Shown in pieces: positions 13,248-21,228 of a stretch of DNA of 21,228 nucleotides. Position 1 is the first letter of the stretch. Each line of letters opens with the position of its first letter. The notes below the pieces were generated by a model, which had not been told where the DNA came from, made no database searches, and was given only the letters and a program-made list of their open reading frames with translations. The stretch comes from UBA1189 sp045594245 (GTDB taxonomy: Bacteria; Bacteroidota; Bacteroidia; Bacteroidales; Bacteroidaceae): NCBI GenBank assembly GCA_045594245.1, contig JAZNYG010000056.1:1-21228 (forward strand), given 5' to 3'. The translations under genes and the position numbers were made by a program.

Positions 13248-15776
13248 TTATAGTTGGCTTTTCTTAAAGTATGTTCCTATTGATAGCAGCCAGGCTACTA
13301 CGATGCTCACTACCATGCCTGTAGCTCCGAAGAGGAAGAAGTTGGCATCGGTGCATTCGCTCATCCAGAACACGACGGCTTCGCCCACCACGAAACCGAT
13401 GAGGGCGGCATAGCCCTTGACGCGCTTCATGAATACGGCGATGAAGAACAGACCGCCCAGGCCGCTGGTGAGCAGGCCTAAGGCCTCGTTGAAGAAGTCG
13501 AGGAACGACTGGATGTCCCATGTGGCCATGAGCAGGGCGAGGAGCAGACCTATCATACCGCTCACCACGGAGGCCCAGCGGGCAACGACTACCAGCTGCG
13601 AGTCGGTGGTGCGGCGGAAGCGTTTCCAGAAGTCGATGGAGAAGGCCGTGGCCACACTGTTGATATTGCTGGATATGGTGCTCATGGTGGCGGCAAAGAT
13701 GGCGGCAATCAAGGCACCGGCAATGCCGGCGGGCATCTGGCTCATCATGAAGAAGGGGAAGATGGCGTCGGACTGTCCCATGGTGACATCGAGCTCTGTG
13801 GGATGGGTCTTGTAGAAGGTGTAGAGTCCGGTGCCAATCATGTAGAAGGCTACGGATACGAACACGCTCATCACGCCATTGACCAGGATGCCACGACCGG
13901 CAGACTTCTCGTCGGGGGTGGTGAGGTAGCGCTGGATGACGGTTTGGTCGGAGGTGTAGGAGATGAGGTTATTGGCCAATCCGCCGATGATGATGACCCA
14001 CCAGCAGGCTTGCGACCAGGAGTTGCTCCAGTCGAACAGGCGCAGCTTGTCGTTGGCCAAAGCAATGTCGATGCAGCCCATCACACCTCCCTCGGTGTTG
14101 ACTGCGAGGTATACCACGGCAAAGATGGCGCCGAAGACCAGTATCAGACCCTGCACCACATCGCCCCAGATCACGGCTTCTACACCACCCATGGTGCAAT
14201 AGATGATGGTGACCAAGCCCATGAGCACGATACATAGGTAGATGTCGATGCCTGTAACAGCTGTAAGGGCCAGTGAGGGCAGGTAGAGCACGATGGCCAT
14301 GCGCACAATCATGAAGATGCAGAAGAGCGTGGAGGCCAGCAGGCGGGTGAAGAGGTTGAAACGCTGCTCCAGTATCTCATAGGCACTGGTGACGTTGAGC
14401 TTGCGGAAGTAGGGGAGGTAGTATTTGATGACGGGGAAGCTGATGAGTAGTATCATCCACAGCATGGGGTAGTAGGTCCAGTTGGTGGTGTAGGCCTTGG
14501 CTGGGATGGTCATGTAGGTGATGGCCGAGAGCATGGTGGCATAGATACTGATACCCGCTGCCCACCAGGGGATGCGTCCGCCTCCCTTGAAGAAGTCGTC
14601 GGCGCCCTTTTCCTTGCGCATGAAGTAGAATCCCATGAGCAGCATAGCTATGAGGTAGAGCGCAAGCACGGTCCAGTTGAGCCAACCGAAGCGCTTGTCG
14701 TTGGTCACCTCCACATGGGTGACATCGGCGCTGCGCACGCCCGGCATCAGTTCGCCGCCGCTATAGCTCCATCCTTTGCCTCCCACCTCGGGAGTGAGGC
14801 AGGCGCCGGCACGAGCCAGCAACTCATCGCCAGGCAGGATACCCCACGAGTCGGTGATGGTGTGGTATGTGAGCACGTCCTTGCGGAAACGGTACCACTC
14901 GGGCTGGTGGCGCAGGTAGAGGCTGTCTTGCTGACCGCTGATGGCACTGAGGAAGATGTCGTGGTCGACTCCGCCAAAGAACAGTACGTGGCTGTAGCCC
15001 GATGTGGCGCAGGTGCTGCCGACGATAGCGTGATAAGTTGACGTTGACGTTGACCTTTCCTCCGGATGGCTGTCTTCGTTATCGTTAACGTTGACTACCG
15101 CTGGTGCTGTGCGCTTCCATTGGGTGGCATTGCCTTTCTTGAGGGCGGCAATGGGCATGTATACGCCGTCGGTGTGTACCAGGGCTTCTTGGCTCTCGGT
15201 CTTGGGCTGGTAGCCGCCGAATATGAAGAGGGCATAGCCTGTGGCGGTGTTCTGCACGGCTATGCAGGGCTGCAGGCGACATTCGTCGGGAAGGGTGGCG
15301 GCAAGGGCCCATGTCGTAGCATTGCCTGGATAGGGTAGGGAGTAGACGTCACGGTTGGGCACGCCGTTGGTCTGTCCGCCAGCTACCCAAAGCATGCCGT
15401 CGTGGTAGGTGGCGGCAAAGTTGTCGAGGGGCTTGGGCAGCGAGGCGATGGGTGTACTGCTGCCGTCTGTGGCACTGAGGAATGTGCAGTCGCTGAGCGA
15501 TGCCGTAGCATCCATGCCGCCAAGGAATACGGTGCCTCTGGGCACCTGTACGCTGGCTCCATAGGCTTTGGGGTAGTAGACCTTCTGGCCGCCGTCGGCG
15601 CAGGGCACGTCGGGGAAATTGCACCCGCCGTAGGTTGATAGCCCGCCCATCTGCCATGCGGCATAGTGGCCCGACACGGCATTGCCCATAGGTGTTGCCG
15701 GAGTCACGGATACTCGGTTCTGCCCCATGCAGAGCAATGAGCAGAGGAGTAGGGGGAGAAGAAGTGTGCGTTTCAT
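13248..15776 (-). CDS. Kelch mutarotase fused to a sodium:solute symporter, probable sialic acid importer
   Basis: This 842-residue fusion starts with a signal peptide (about 1-18, MKRTLLLPLLLCSLLCMGQ). A kelch propeller follows (about 30-350), with blade motifs such as VFLGGMDA, LWVAGGQTNG, LFIFGGYQ and VLFFGGVDH, like the sialic acid mutarotase NanM. From about residue 362 it is a sodium:solute symporter with roughly 13 membrane helices; MSTISSNINSVATAF (about residue 700) resembles the sodium-site helix of these carriers. The signal peptide places the propeller in the periplasm, fitting an outside N-terminus of the transporter, so the anomer could be converted where it is taken up. It lies 15 bp after the lyase gene. 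A repetitive Asn/Ser/Thr-rich stretch (about 227-247) interrupts the propeller. Substrate is inferred from the operon. Confidence 0.87.
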   Translation of the reverse strand: MKRTLLLPLLLCSLLCMGQNRVSVTPATPMGNAVSGHYAAWQMGGLSTYGGCNFPDVPCADGGQKVYYPKAYGASVQVPRGTVFLGGMDATASLSDCTFLSATDGSSTPIASLPKPLDNFAATYHDGMLWVAGGQTNGVPNRDVYSLPYPGNATTWALAATLPDECRLQPCIAVQNTATGYALFIFGGYQPKTESQEALVHTDGVYMPIAALKKGNATQWKRTAPAVVNVNDNEDSHPEERSTSTSTYHAIVGSTCATSGYSHVLFFGGVDHDIFLSAISGQQDSLYLRHQPEWYRFRKDVLTYHTITDSWGILPGDELLARAGACLTPEVGGKGWSYSGGELMPGVRSADVTHVEVTNDKRFGWLNWTVLALYLIAMLLMGFYFMRKEKGADDFFKGGGRIPWWAAGISIYATMLSAITYMTIPAKAYTTNWTYYPMLWMILLISFPVIKYYLPYFRKLNVTSAYEILEQRFNLFTRLLASTLFCIFMIVRMAIVLYLPSLALTAVTGIDIYLCIVLMGLVTIIYCTMGGVEAVIWGDVVQGLILVFGAIFAVVYLAVNTEGGVMGCIDIALANDKLRLFDWSNSWSQACWWVIIIGGLANNLISYTSDQTVIQRYLTTPDEKSAGRGILVNGVMSVFVSVAFYMIGTGLYTFYKTHPTELDVTMGQSDAIFPFFMMSQMPAGIAGALIAAIFAATMSTISSNINSVATAFSIDFWKRFRRTTDSQLVVVARWASVVSGMIGLLLALLMATWDIQSFLDFFNEALGLLTSGLGGLFFIAVFMKRVKGYAALIGFVVGEAVVFWMSECTDANFFLFGATGMVVSIVVAWLLSIGTYFKKSQL

Positions 15777-15791
15777 GGTAGAGTCTGTTTC

Positions 15792-16709
15792 TTAAAACTT
15801 GTTGCAACGTTCAAAGAAGTTGATGGCCTCCAGCTCCTTGCGGCAGGCAGCCTCCTCTTCGTCGGTCATGTTCTGGAAAGGCGTGCGGTTGGGACCGAGG
15901 TCCAGTCCGATGAGCTTCATGATGCGCTTGCCGCACACGATGTTGCCGCGATAGTGGCAGATGACGTTGATCACCTCCTGCGAGAAATTCTGCAGTTCGC
16001 GAGCCTTCTCGAGGTCACCGGCATTCCAAGCGTCGATGATGCCCACGAGGTTGCAGCCGTTGTAGTTGGTGGTGCCACCGATACCGCCCTGTGCGCCGCC
16101 CATGGCGAGCGAGGGGAGTATGGTCTCGTCCTGTCCGTGGAGCATGTCGTACTTGCCGTTCTTGTAGAGGCGGCACTGGTTGTACTCGTAGATGCTCTCG
16201 AAGGTGTATTTGATGCCGGCAAAGTTGGGGATGCGCCCGTCGACCGCCTTGAGGAAGTCGACCATAGAGAAGTAGGCGCCGTTGAAGGCCGGTATATGGT
16301 AGTAGTAGAAGGGGAGGTCGGGAGCTGCCGATGCTATCTCTTCGCAGTATTTCACCAGCTCCTCGATGCGCCCGATTTTTGGGAAGGGAGGTGCCATGGT
16401 GCCGATTCCGAAGGCGCCTATCTGCTGTGCATGAGCAGCCAGGCGGCGAGCACTCTTGACGCAGGTGCTACCCACATGTACGATGACCTTGAAATCTTTG
16501 GGCGCGGCGTGCATCCACACCTCGGCAAGATTGATGCGCTCCTCTTCGGTGAGCATATAGCCCTCGCCCGATGAGCCGTTGATGAACACGCCCTTGAGAC
16601 CGTTCTTCTGCAGCATCTCGGCATAGGCGGGGATGGGCTCGTAGTTGACTTCGCCATCGGCGTAGAAGGGAGTGAAGGGGGCATCGATAAGTCCGATAAT
16701 CTTTTCCAT
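15792..16709 (-). CDS. nanA: N-acetylneuraminate lyase
   Basis: This 305-residue enzyme has the class I aldolase barrel of the DapA/NanA family. It splits N-acetylneuraminate into ManNAc and pyruvate through a Schiff base in the cytoplasm. Visible active-site residues are Lys167 (in FAGIKYTF), Tyr137 (before HIPA) and the Ser46-Ser47 pair in NGSSGEGYML. The length and these positions match characterised lyases (Tyr137 is also the E. coli number). GGTTNYNG is the usual later loop. It is the first gene of the operon, with an excellent promoter 50 bp upstream, followed by the mutarotase-symporter and the epimerase. Dihydrodipicolinate synthase is excluded by the GSSGEG motif and operon context. 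Confidence 0.93.
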   Translation of the reverse strand: MEKIIGLIDAPFTPFYADGEVNYEPIPAYAEMLQKNGLKGVFINGSSGEGYMLTEEERINLAEVWMHAAPKDFKVIVHVGSTCVKSARRLAAHAQQIGAFGIGTMAPPFPKIGRIEELVKYCEEIASAAPDLPFYYYHIPAFNGAYFSMVDFLKAVDGRIPNFAGIKYTFESIYEYNQCRLYKNGKYDMLHGQDETILPSLAMGGAQGGIGGTTNYNGCNLVGIIDAWNAGDLEKARELQNFSQEVINVICHYRGNIVCGKRIMKLIGLDLGPNRTPFQNMTDEEEAACRKELEAINFFERCNKF

Positions 16710-16758
16710 AGTATATTTATTCTTGTTGTTGTTTTGTTTACATGTCTCGTGATTGGCG

Positions 16759-16789
16759 CAAAGGTAAGGATAGTTTTGTATTTGTCAAA
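16759..16789 (-). promoter_or_regulatory. Bacteroidetes-type promoter of the sialic acid operon
   Basis: Read on the minus strand, TTTG (16786-16789) and TACCTTTG (16759-16766) are separated by 19 bp. Transcription would start near 16752, about 43 bases before the lyase ATG. It faces away from the promoter of the polysaccharide lyase gene, so the 164-bp gap is a divergent control region. I saw no clear operator palindrome in it. Confidence 0.7.
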
Positions 16790-16841
16790 ATGGTATCTGT
16801 TTTTTAATCGCCATCGAGTGACATCGTGTATGAAAAAAGTG

Positions 16842-16849
16842 TATATTTG
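16842..16849 (+). promoter_or_regulatory. -7 box of the PL1-like lyase gene
   Basis: TATATTTG is a perfect TAnnTTTG box, identical to the one before the MNT gene, but there is no good TTTG 19-21 bp upstream (AGTG at 16817-16820 is the nearest). The lack of a -33 element suggests a promoter that may need an activator. The leader to the ATG at 16874 would be about 19 bases. Confidence 0.5.
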
Positions 16850-16873
16850 CGCTATCTAAATAATTTTTGACAG

Positions 16874-19558
16874 ATGAAGCAAACGATGTGGCAAAGAATG
16901 GGAGCCAGTGTGGCTTGCCTTGTAGCTTGCTTGGCCTTGCAGGCACAGCAGTATGACCCGCTTTGTGTGGTAGAGACATGGAGTGATACGACGAAATATG
17001 CTTGTATACTCGACGTGAATTTTTCTGATGCCGATATGCCCGATACGTGGACGGCTACAACAGGCCGCGACTGCCCTGGCTATGATGCGGGCGGGTATCA
17101 TAACGGAGTGCTCGAACTGCCTCTCTATGAGGACGGACAGCGGTCTGGACTGACTTATCCCTTGCTGTTCCGCCATGTAACCTTTGCCAATCGCAACTCT
17201 TATGGTGGCTATGCGGCTGCTACGGCTGCCTTTGCACGCCAGTACTACGTGGGCGAGAATGCAACGCAGAAGAACGACTGGAAGCAACCTGGACATACCC
17301 GCTATCTGGAAGATGAGATTGAGTATGATGCCAAGGGCCGTCCCACGAAGGGAGTGGCCGGGTATGCTCACTTGTGTCGTGATGGCGGTAAGCACGGATG
17401 GATAGAGATAGACCATATACCTTATGTGGAAAGGGTGCAGTGGAGCTGGTCGAGCTCATCGTGGGGGCGCGGAATGAAATGCGACTACAAAGTGGGCGAC
17501 GGTGAATGGAAACCTTTGGTGTGGATGGGATCGAACCGCCAGAAGAATGGCTATACCGTGTACTCTGACCAAGGATATTTTATGGAGAATGTCATCAATG
17601 CGTCCGATGTGAGCCTTCGTTGGCGCATCTGGGATGGTGACCCGGGCACAACCACTTTCCAGACCGATGGTGCTGGAAATCCGCTCTTCAATGTTCCCGT
17701 CAACACCGAGGCGCAATGGCAGCCGGTGAAGATACATAAGATACGCATCTATGGCAATCCCGTGACTGCTGAGCAGGCTGCTTATGCTCGGGAAAACCCC
17801 GTGAGCGATGTGGGCGAGGTGACCTATATTCCCGATACGCCCGATACGCCTGACACTCCCGATACACCGGGTGATGAGGCTGTGCGGCTCAAGGCTTTCC
17901 CTACAGCTGAAGGGTTTGGCCAATATGCTACGGGAGGACGAGGAGGCAGTGTGGTGACGGTGACCAACCTGAACGACTCGGGTGAGGGTTCGCTACGCTG
18001 GGCTTTCGACCAGCATAAAGGTGAACCGTTGACGGTGGTATTTGCCGTGTCGGGCGAGATCGTGTTGCAGTCGGAGCTGAGCATCGCACGCAATGACTTT
18101 ACACTTGCCGGGCAGACGGCTCCGGGACTGGGCATCGTGATATCGCACCATAAGGTAGACTTTGGCGGTTCGCAGAACTTTATCGTACGCAATATCCGTT
18201 TCCGTATCGGTGGGCACGATGCAGCGGGCAATGTCATTGCTGAGAATGCCTGTGGAGCAGAGAACTGCTCGAACTTTATCTTCGACCACTGTAACTTCGG
18301 TTGGTCGGTAGAGGAGAATATGAATGCTTTCGACAGCCACTTCCATACCGTGCAGTACAGTATCGTGCACGAGGGACTCTATGATGCCGGGCATGCCAAG
18401 GGAGCTCGAGGCTACGGATGCCAGTGGGGAGGTTCGCCTGCAACTTACCATCACAACCTGTTGGCCCATAACAACTCGCGTAGCTGCAGATTCAATGGGG
18501 CGCGTGGTGAGGATTATGTGGTGTATCTGGAGTATATCAACAACGTAAACTACAATTGGGGCGGCTCATTGGGTTGCTATGGCGGTGAGAATACGGCAGA
18601 CATCAGTGAGTATAATGGATTGAACTCGGCTCATGAAGTGAATTTCGTCAATAATTACTATCGTCCGGGTCCCAACACAACAAGCCAGACCTTCATTGCT
18701 CCCTCGAAAGCACGTGATGGTGCCACTTCGTGGGGCCCTTCGCAGTGGTATATTGACGGTAATGTGATGCACGGTAATGCCGGTGTGAGTGCCGACAACT
18801 GGAGTGGTATCGTCACTCCTGAGGGATATACCAAGGCACAGTGCAGGGTGGATACGCTCATACGTCCTGTGCTTAACTACTATCGCTGGACCTTGCCCAT
18901 GCTCTATGGCGAATATGACTATGATACTTATGCCTATGCGGCAACAGCTTACCAAACGGCTGCTGAGGCCTATGCCGATGTGTTGGCTCGCGCAGGTACT
19001 GTTCGGCGCGATGCTGTGGAAGAGCGCATCGTGGCAGATGTGGCGGGAGGTAAGGCAACGTATGGAGGCGCTACCAAGGGGAAAGGTATCATCGATAGCG
19101 AGACTGATGCCGAGGGCTTCTATGCTTACCCGACGGACTATGAGGTACCTGCCGATACGGATGGTGACGGCATGCCTGATGAATGGGAGCGTAGTCATGG
19201 ACTGAATCCTGCACAGGCCGACAACAACGTACTCAATGCTGACGGCTATACGGCGCTTGAGGTATATCTGGCTTCTCTTATGGGCGAGTCGATGGACTCT
19301 AAATTCACTTCGCGAACGTATGCTCTACAGGCCTTTCCGTTGCTTTCGTGGAATATAGGTAGCGCTACGCTCTCGTTGGGCGATATGGCTGGCGAGCATG
19401 TGGTTACGGTATTCGATACGTCGGGTGGGGTGGTGTATCTGAATCGTACCAAGGCGTGCACACTCTCGCTTGACTCTCTTGCTCAAGGAGTCTATCTGGT
19501 GTCGGTGATGCAATCGGAGGGCGGAGTGCCTCGTATGCTCAAGATTGTTAAGCACTGA
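16874..19558 (+). CDS. Secreted PL1-like pectate lyase with type IX secretion C-terminus
   Basis: This 894-residue protein has a signal peptide (about 1-24, ending LALQAQ), an unrecognised N-terminal region (about 26-315) and a short IPDTPDTPDTPDTP linker (319-332). A PL1-type parallel beta-helix runs from about 340 to 730: FPTAEGFGQYATGGRGG, TNLNDSGEGSLRWAF and TLAGQTAPGLGI are typical of Bacteroidales pectate lyases, and SRSCRFNGARGE followed by EYINNVNYNW fits the catalytic Arg region. DTDGDGMPDEWERSHGLNP (about 760-780) is a calcium-binding thrombospondin-3-like repeat. The end (VTVFDTSGGVVYL, AQGVYLVSVM, MLKIVKH) is a type IX sorting domain, predicting export to the surface or medium. 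It diverges from the sialic acid operon. Pectin is the likely substrate class; the actual one is unproven. Confidence 0.87.
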   Translation: MKQTMWQRMGASVACLVACLALQAQQYDPLCVVETWSDTTKYACILDVNFSDADMPDTWTATTGRDCPGYDAGGYHNGVLELPLYEDGQRSGLTYPLLFRHVTFANRNSYGGYAAATAAFARQYYVGENATQKNDWKQPGHTRYLEDEIEYDAKGRPTKGVAGYAHLCRDGGKHGWIEIDHIPYVERVQWSWSSSSWGRGMKCDYKVGDGEWKPLVWMGSNRQKNGYTVYSDQGYFMENVINASDVSLRWRIWDGDPGTTTFQTDGAGNPLFNVPVNTEAQWQPVKIHKIRIYGNPVTAEQAAYARENPVSDVGEVTYIPDTPDTPDTPDTPGDEAVRLKAFPTAEGFGQYATGGRGGSVVTVTNLNDSGEGSLRWAFDQHKGEPLTVVFAVSGEIVLQSELSIARNDFTLAGQTAPGLGIVISHHKVDFGGSQNFIVRNIRFRIGGHDAAGNVIAENACGAENCSNFIFDHCNFGWSVEENMNAFDSHFHTVQYSIVHEGLYDAGHAKGARGYGCQWGGSPATYHHNLLAHNNSRSCRFNGARGEDYVVYLEYINNVNYNWGGSLGCYGGENTADISEYNGLNSAHEVNFVNNYYRPGPNTTSQTFIAPSKARDGATSWGPSQWYIDGNVMHGNAGVSADNWSGIVTPEGYTKAQCRVDTLIRPVLNYYRWTLPMLYGEYDYDTYAYAATAYQTAAEAYADVLARAGTVRRDAVEERIVADVAGGKATYGGATKGKGIIDSETDAEGFYAYPTDYEVPADTDGDGMPDEWERSHGLNPAQADNNVLNADGYTALEVYLASLMGESMDSKFTSRTYALQAFPLLSWNIGSATLSLGDMAGEHVVTVFDTSGGVVYLNRTKACTLSLDSLAQGVYLVSVMQSEGGVPRMLKIVKH

Positions 19559-19593
19559 TAGAGGCTTGCCCACATGCCATATGCTCTGGAGCC

Positions 19594-21228
19594 TTAGATT
19601 GTGGCTCTGAGTCGCTCAATAGTCGCGAGGTGCTGGTTGCATTCTTCGCGCATCTTGCACACGAAACTGTTTTCTTCGATGCTTCCGAATACGGCTTTTA
19701 CCTCTTCTTCATTGCGGCAGGTGAGCTGGCGAAAAGGATTGTCGTGATCCTTCTTGCGCGAGAGGTACACCTGCTCGGCTATGCGGCGTTGTATGCGCTC
19801 TTCGTGAGCCAGCGCTTGAAGCCAGAGGTCGGGAGTGAGGCGGTCGGTGCCTAACACGAAGCATAGCGAGAGGTATGCGTGGCGTAGCTTGTCGGTCGGA
19901 TAGCGGCGCCATATCTCATTGTAGCGGCGATGTATGGCTTTCCAGGTGTCGAGTCGCCCTTCGCGTATGTCGCTGCGCAGGCGGTCGAGATCCGATGTCA
20001 TCATAAGCTGTCCGCCGAGGTTGATCCACTCGCGCATCCGTTTCGATGAGAGTGTGGCGGAGAGTTGCGTGAGCCATCCTTTACCTGCCTCCTTGTCTTT
20101 TACGAAATGGGTCATCACGTTGCTCATGGCATAGTGTATGAGCATATCGCCATAGGCGTGGTAAGCGTCGTAGACTTTGAGTATATGTACCGGGCGGCGG
20201 CTCTTCTCCATGCCTTCGCCCAATATGGTGAGACTGTCGACCTGCTGGCGATCGCCGTTGAGGAGCTGGCGGCCAATTTCTCTGTATTGGCTGACGGTCA
20301 TCGGCTCCTGAGCCTCTTTGCTGGCGGCTTTTCCTACCCACTGCTCCAATAGCTTGCGTGCTGCGATGGCCTCTTCCATCGTGTCGGGGGCAAAGGTGTC
20401 GAACTCGATGTTTTGCACTTTGGTTACTCGACGGTCGCGGTTCTGGTACTTCCACGTGTTGCGCGCGAGCGCGTACATATTATATAGCCACCAGTAGGCT
20501 GGGATTATCTCCAAGCGGTCGTGGGTGACGTTGTTGTTTACTAGTGAGAAGGGTAGGGGAATGTGCATCTCTACCGGATAGTCGCCCTTGGCCAGTAGGG
20601 TGAATGAGGCAAACTTGCTGGAATGCTTCACGGAGGAGCACAAGCCGGGCCAGAATCCGCGTCCGGCCACAATCTCGCCATCGTTGGTTCGGCTGTTGTG
20701 ATTGCTTCCGACGGTAGCTCCGGCAGCCATATTGCTCTGTCCCATGATGACCGAAGCGATGAGGAACGAGTTGTTGTGATGCTGCTCGTGGGCTGGGAAG
20801 ATGAGGTTGTTGAGCACCTCGCAGCACGAGATGGTGGAGTTGTCGCCCAGCACCGAGTAGATCAACCTAGCGCCGTACTTGAGGTTGCAGTTGTCGCCCA
20901 ACACGAATCGGGTGGCCACCACAGAATAGAAGATGTGGCAACCATAACCAGTGATGCCGTTGACCAGGATGACACCCTCGCCGATCTGCGATGGCTCTTC
21001 CTTAGAGGAGTTGATGGTGACGTTCTTGAGTTTGCTGGCGCCTTTGATGTAGCAATGCATACCGATCTTGGCATCTTTCAGGATCCAACAGTTTTTGATG
21101 ACGGAGCCTTCACCAATGGTGCCGTAATAGCCACGACTCTTGTCGAAAGCGTTGTTGGTGATGTCGAACAGCCGTTGTTGCAGCGGTTTGTCGTCGACAT
21201 ACTTGGCCCAAAGATATGCGTCGGCGGT
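19594..21228 (-). CDS. DUF4954 family left-handed beta-helix protein (5' end outside the window)
   Basis: The frame is open from the window edge to the stop at 19594, so 544 C-terminal residues are visible. The first ATG inside the window (21060) is not the real start, because in-frame coding continues upstream (TADAYLWAKYVDDKPL onward). Hexapeptide-like turns (IGEGSVIKNCWILKDAKIG, VLGDNCNLKYG, VLGDNSTISCCEVLN) indicate a left-handed beta-helix like that of acyl- and nucleotidyltransferases. A helical C-terminal half follows, with MEEAIAARKLLEQW and charged segments. The family is widespread in Bacteroidales and of unknown function; a sugar-nucleotide or acyl-transfer role is only a guess from the fold. 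It converges with the PL1-like gene with a 35-bp gap. Confidence 0.82.
   Translation of the reverse strand, partial: TADAYLWAKYVDDKPLQQRLFDITNNAFDKSRGYYGTIGEGSVIKNCWILKDAKIGMHCYIKGASKLKNVTINSSKEEPSQIGEGVILVNGITGYGCHIFYSVVATRFVLGDNCNLKYGARLIYSVLGDNSTISCCEVLNNLIFPAHEQHHNNSFLIASVIMGQSNMAAGATVGSNHNSRTNDGEIVAGRGFWPGLCSSVKHSSKFASFTLLAKGDYPVEMHIPLPFSLVNNNVTHDRLEIIPAYWWLYNMYALARNTWKYQNRDRRVTKVQNIEFDTFAPDTMEEAIAARKLLEQWVGKAASKEAQEPMTVSQYREIGRQLLNGDRQQVDSLTILGEGMEKSRRPVHILKVYDAYHAYGDMLIHYAMSNVMTHFVKDKEAGKGWLTQLSATLSSKRMREWINLGGQLMMTSDLDRLRSDIREGRLDTWKAIHRRYNEIWRRYPTDKLRHAYLSLCFVLGTDRLTPDLWLQALAHEERIQRRIAEQVYLSRKKDHDNPFRQLTCRNEEEVKAVFGSIEENSFVCKMREECNQHLATIERLRATI

Noticed and set aside
15792..16709. 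Dihydrodipicolinate synthase (DapA)
   Set aside because: The GSSGEG motif, the YHIPA active-site segment and the operon with a mutarotase-symporter and epimerase all point to N-acetylneuraminate lyase.
19559..19610. Terminator between the convergent PL1-like and DUF4954 genes
   Set aside because: Only a weak GAGCC/GGCTC pairing without a T-tract was found, and it extends into the DUF4954 coding end.

Overview
The window looks like chromosomal DNA of a Bacteroidales bacterium, most likely Prevotella or a close relative. The evidence is Bacteroidetes-type promoters (TTTG, 19-21 bp, TAnnTTTG) before most transcription units, almost no Shine-Dalgarno sequences, a secreted pectate lyase-like protein with a type IX secretion C-terminus, a DUF4954-type left-handed beta-helix protein, and a sialic acid operon that uses an AGE-type epimerase. 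No rRNA, tRNA, CRISPR array, transposase or prophage gene was seen.

Left part (about 1-11,000) is an accessory, defence-like region. It holds an overlapping MNT nucleotidyltransferase/HEPN pair (61-782, +), an AT-rich membrane-anchored KAP P-loop NTPase (1177-3810, +), a two-gene restriction-modification operon (8813 to 3848, -) and an orphan AAA ATPase with a DUF234/PD-(D/E)XK-like C-terminus (9626-10960, -). The large restriction protein (1317 aa) carries, in order, a GIY-YIG/T5orf172-like nuclease, a superfamily 2 helicase, a charged linker, an N6-adenine methyltransferase (NPPY) and a C-terminal region expected to recognise the target. That is the layout of single-chain type ISP enzymes, but with a different nuclease. 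Its 334-aa partner looks methyltransferase-related but lacks a clear catalytic motif. Base composition changes sharply inside the large gene near 4920: the target-recognition end and the neighbouring KAP gene are AT-rich, while the rest of the operon is GC-rich. This suggests that the specificity end was replaced as a cassette.

Middle gaps (8814-9625, 10961-11943 and 13120-13247) contain no convincing protein genes but are full of structured DNA: a 152-bp element with terminal inverted repeats, a possible structured transcript with its own -7 box, a four-unit tandem of 22-bp near-palindromes, a 240-bp foldback element with perfect 30-bp arms, three related GGA-loop hairpins, and a 10-bp-phased CTAGGAT repeat.

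Right part (11,944-21,228) is metabolic. A divergent intergenic region at 16,710-16,873 drives a leftward sialic acid operon, in the order N-acetylneuraminate lyase, a kelch mutarotase fused to a sodium:solute symporter, and an AGE-family epimerase. Together these should anomerise sialic acid in the periplasm, import it, cleave it to ManNAc and pyruvate, and convert ManNAc to GlcNAc. Rightward lies a large secreted PL1-like polysaccharide lyase. The window ends inside a DUF4954 gene on the minus strand, whose 5' end is cut off.
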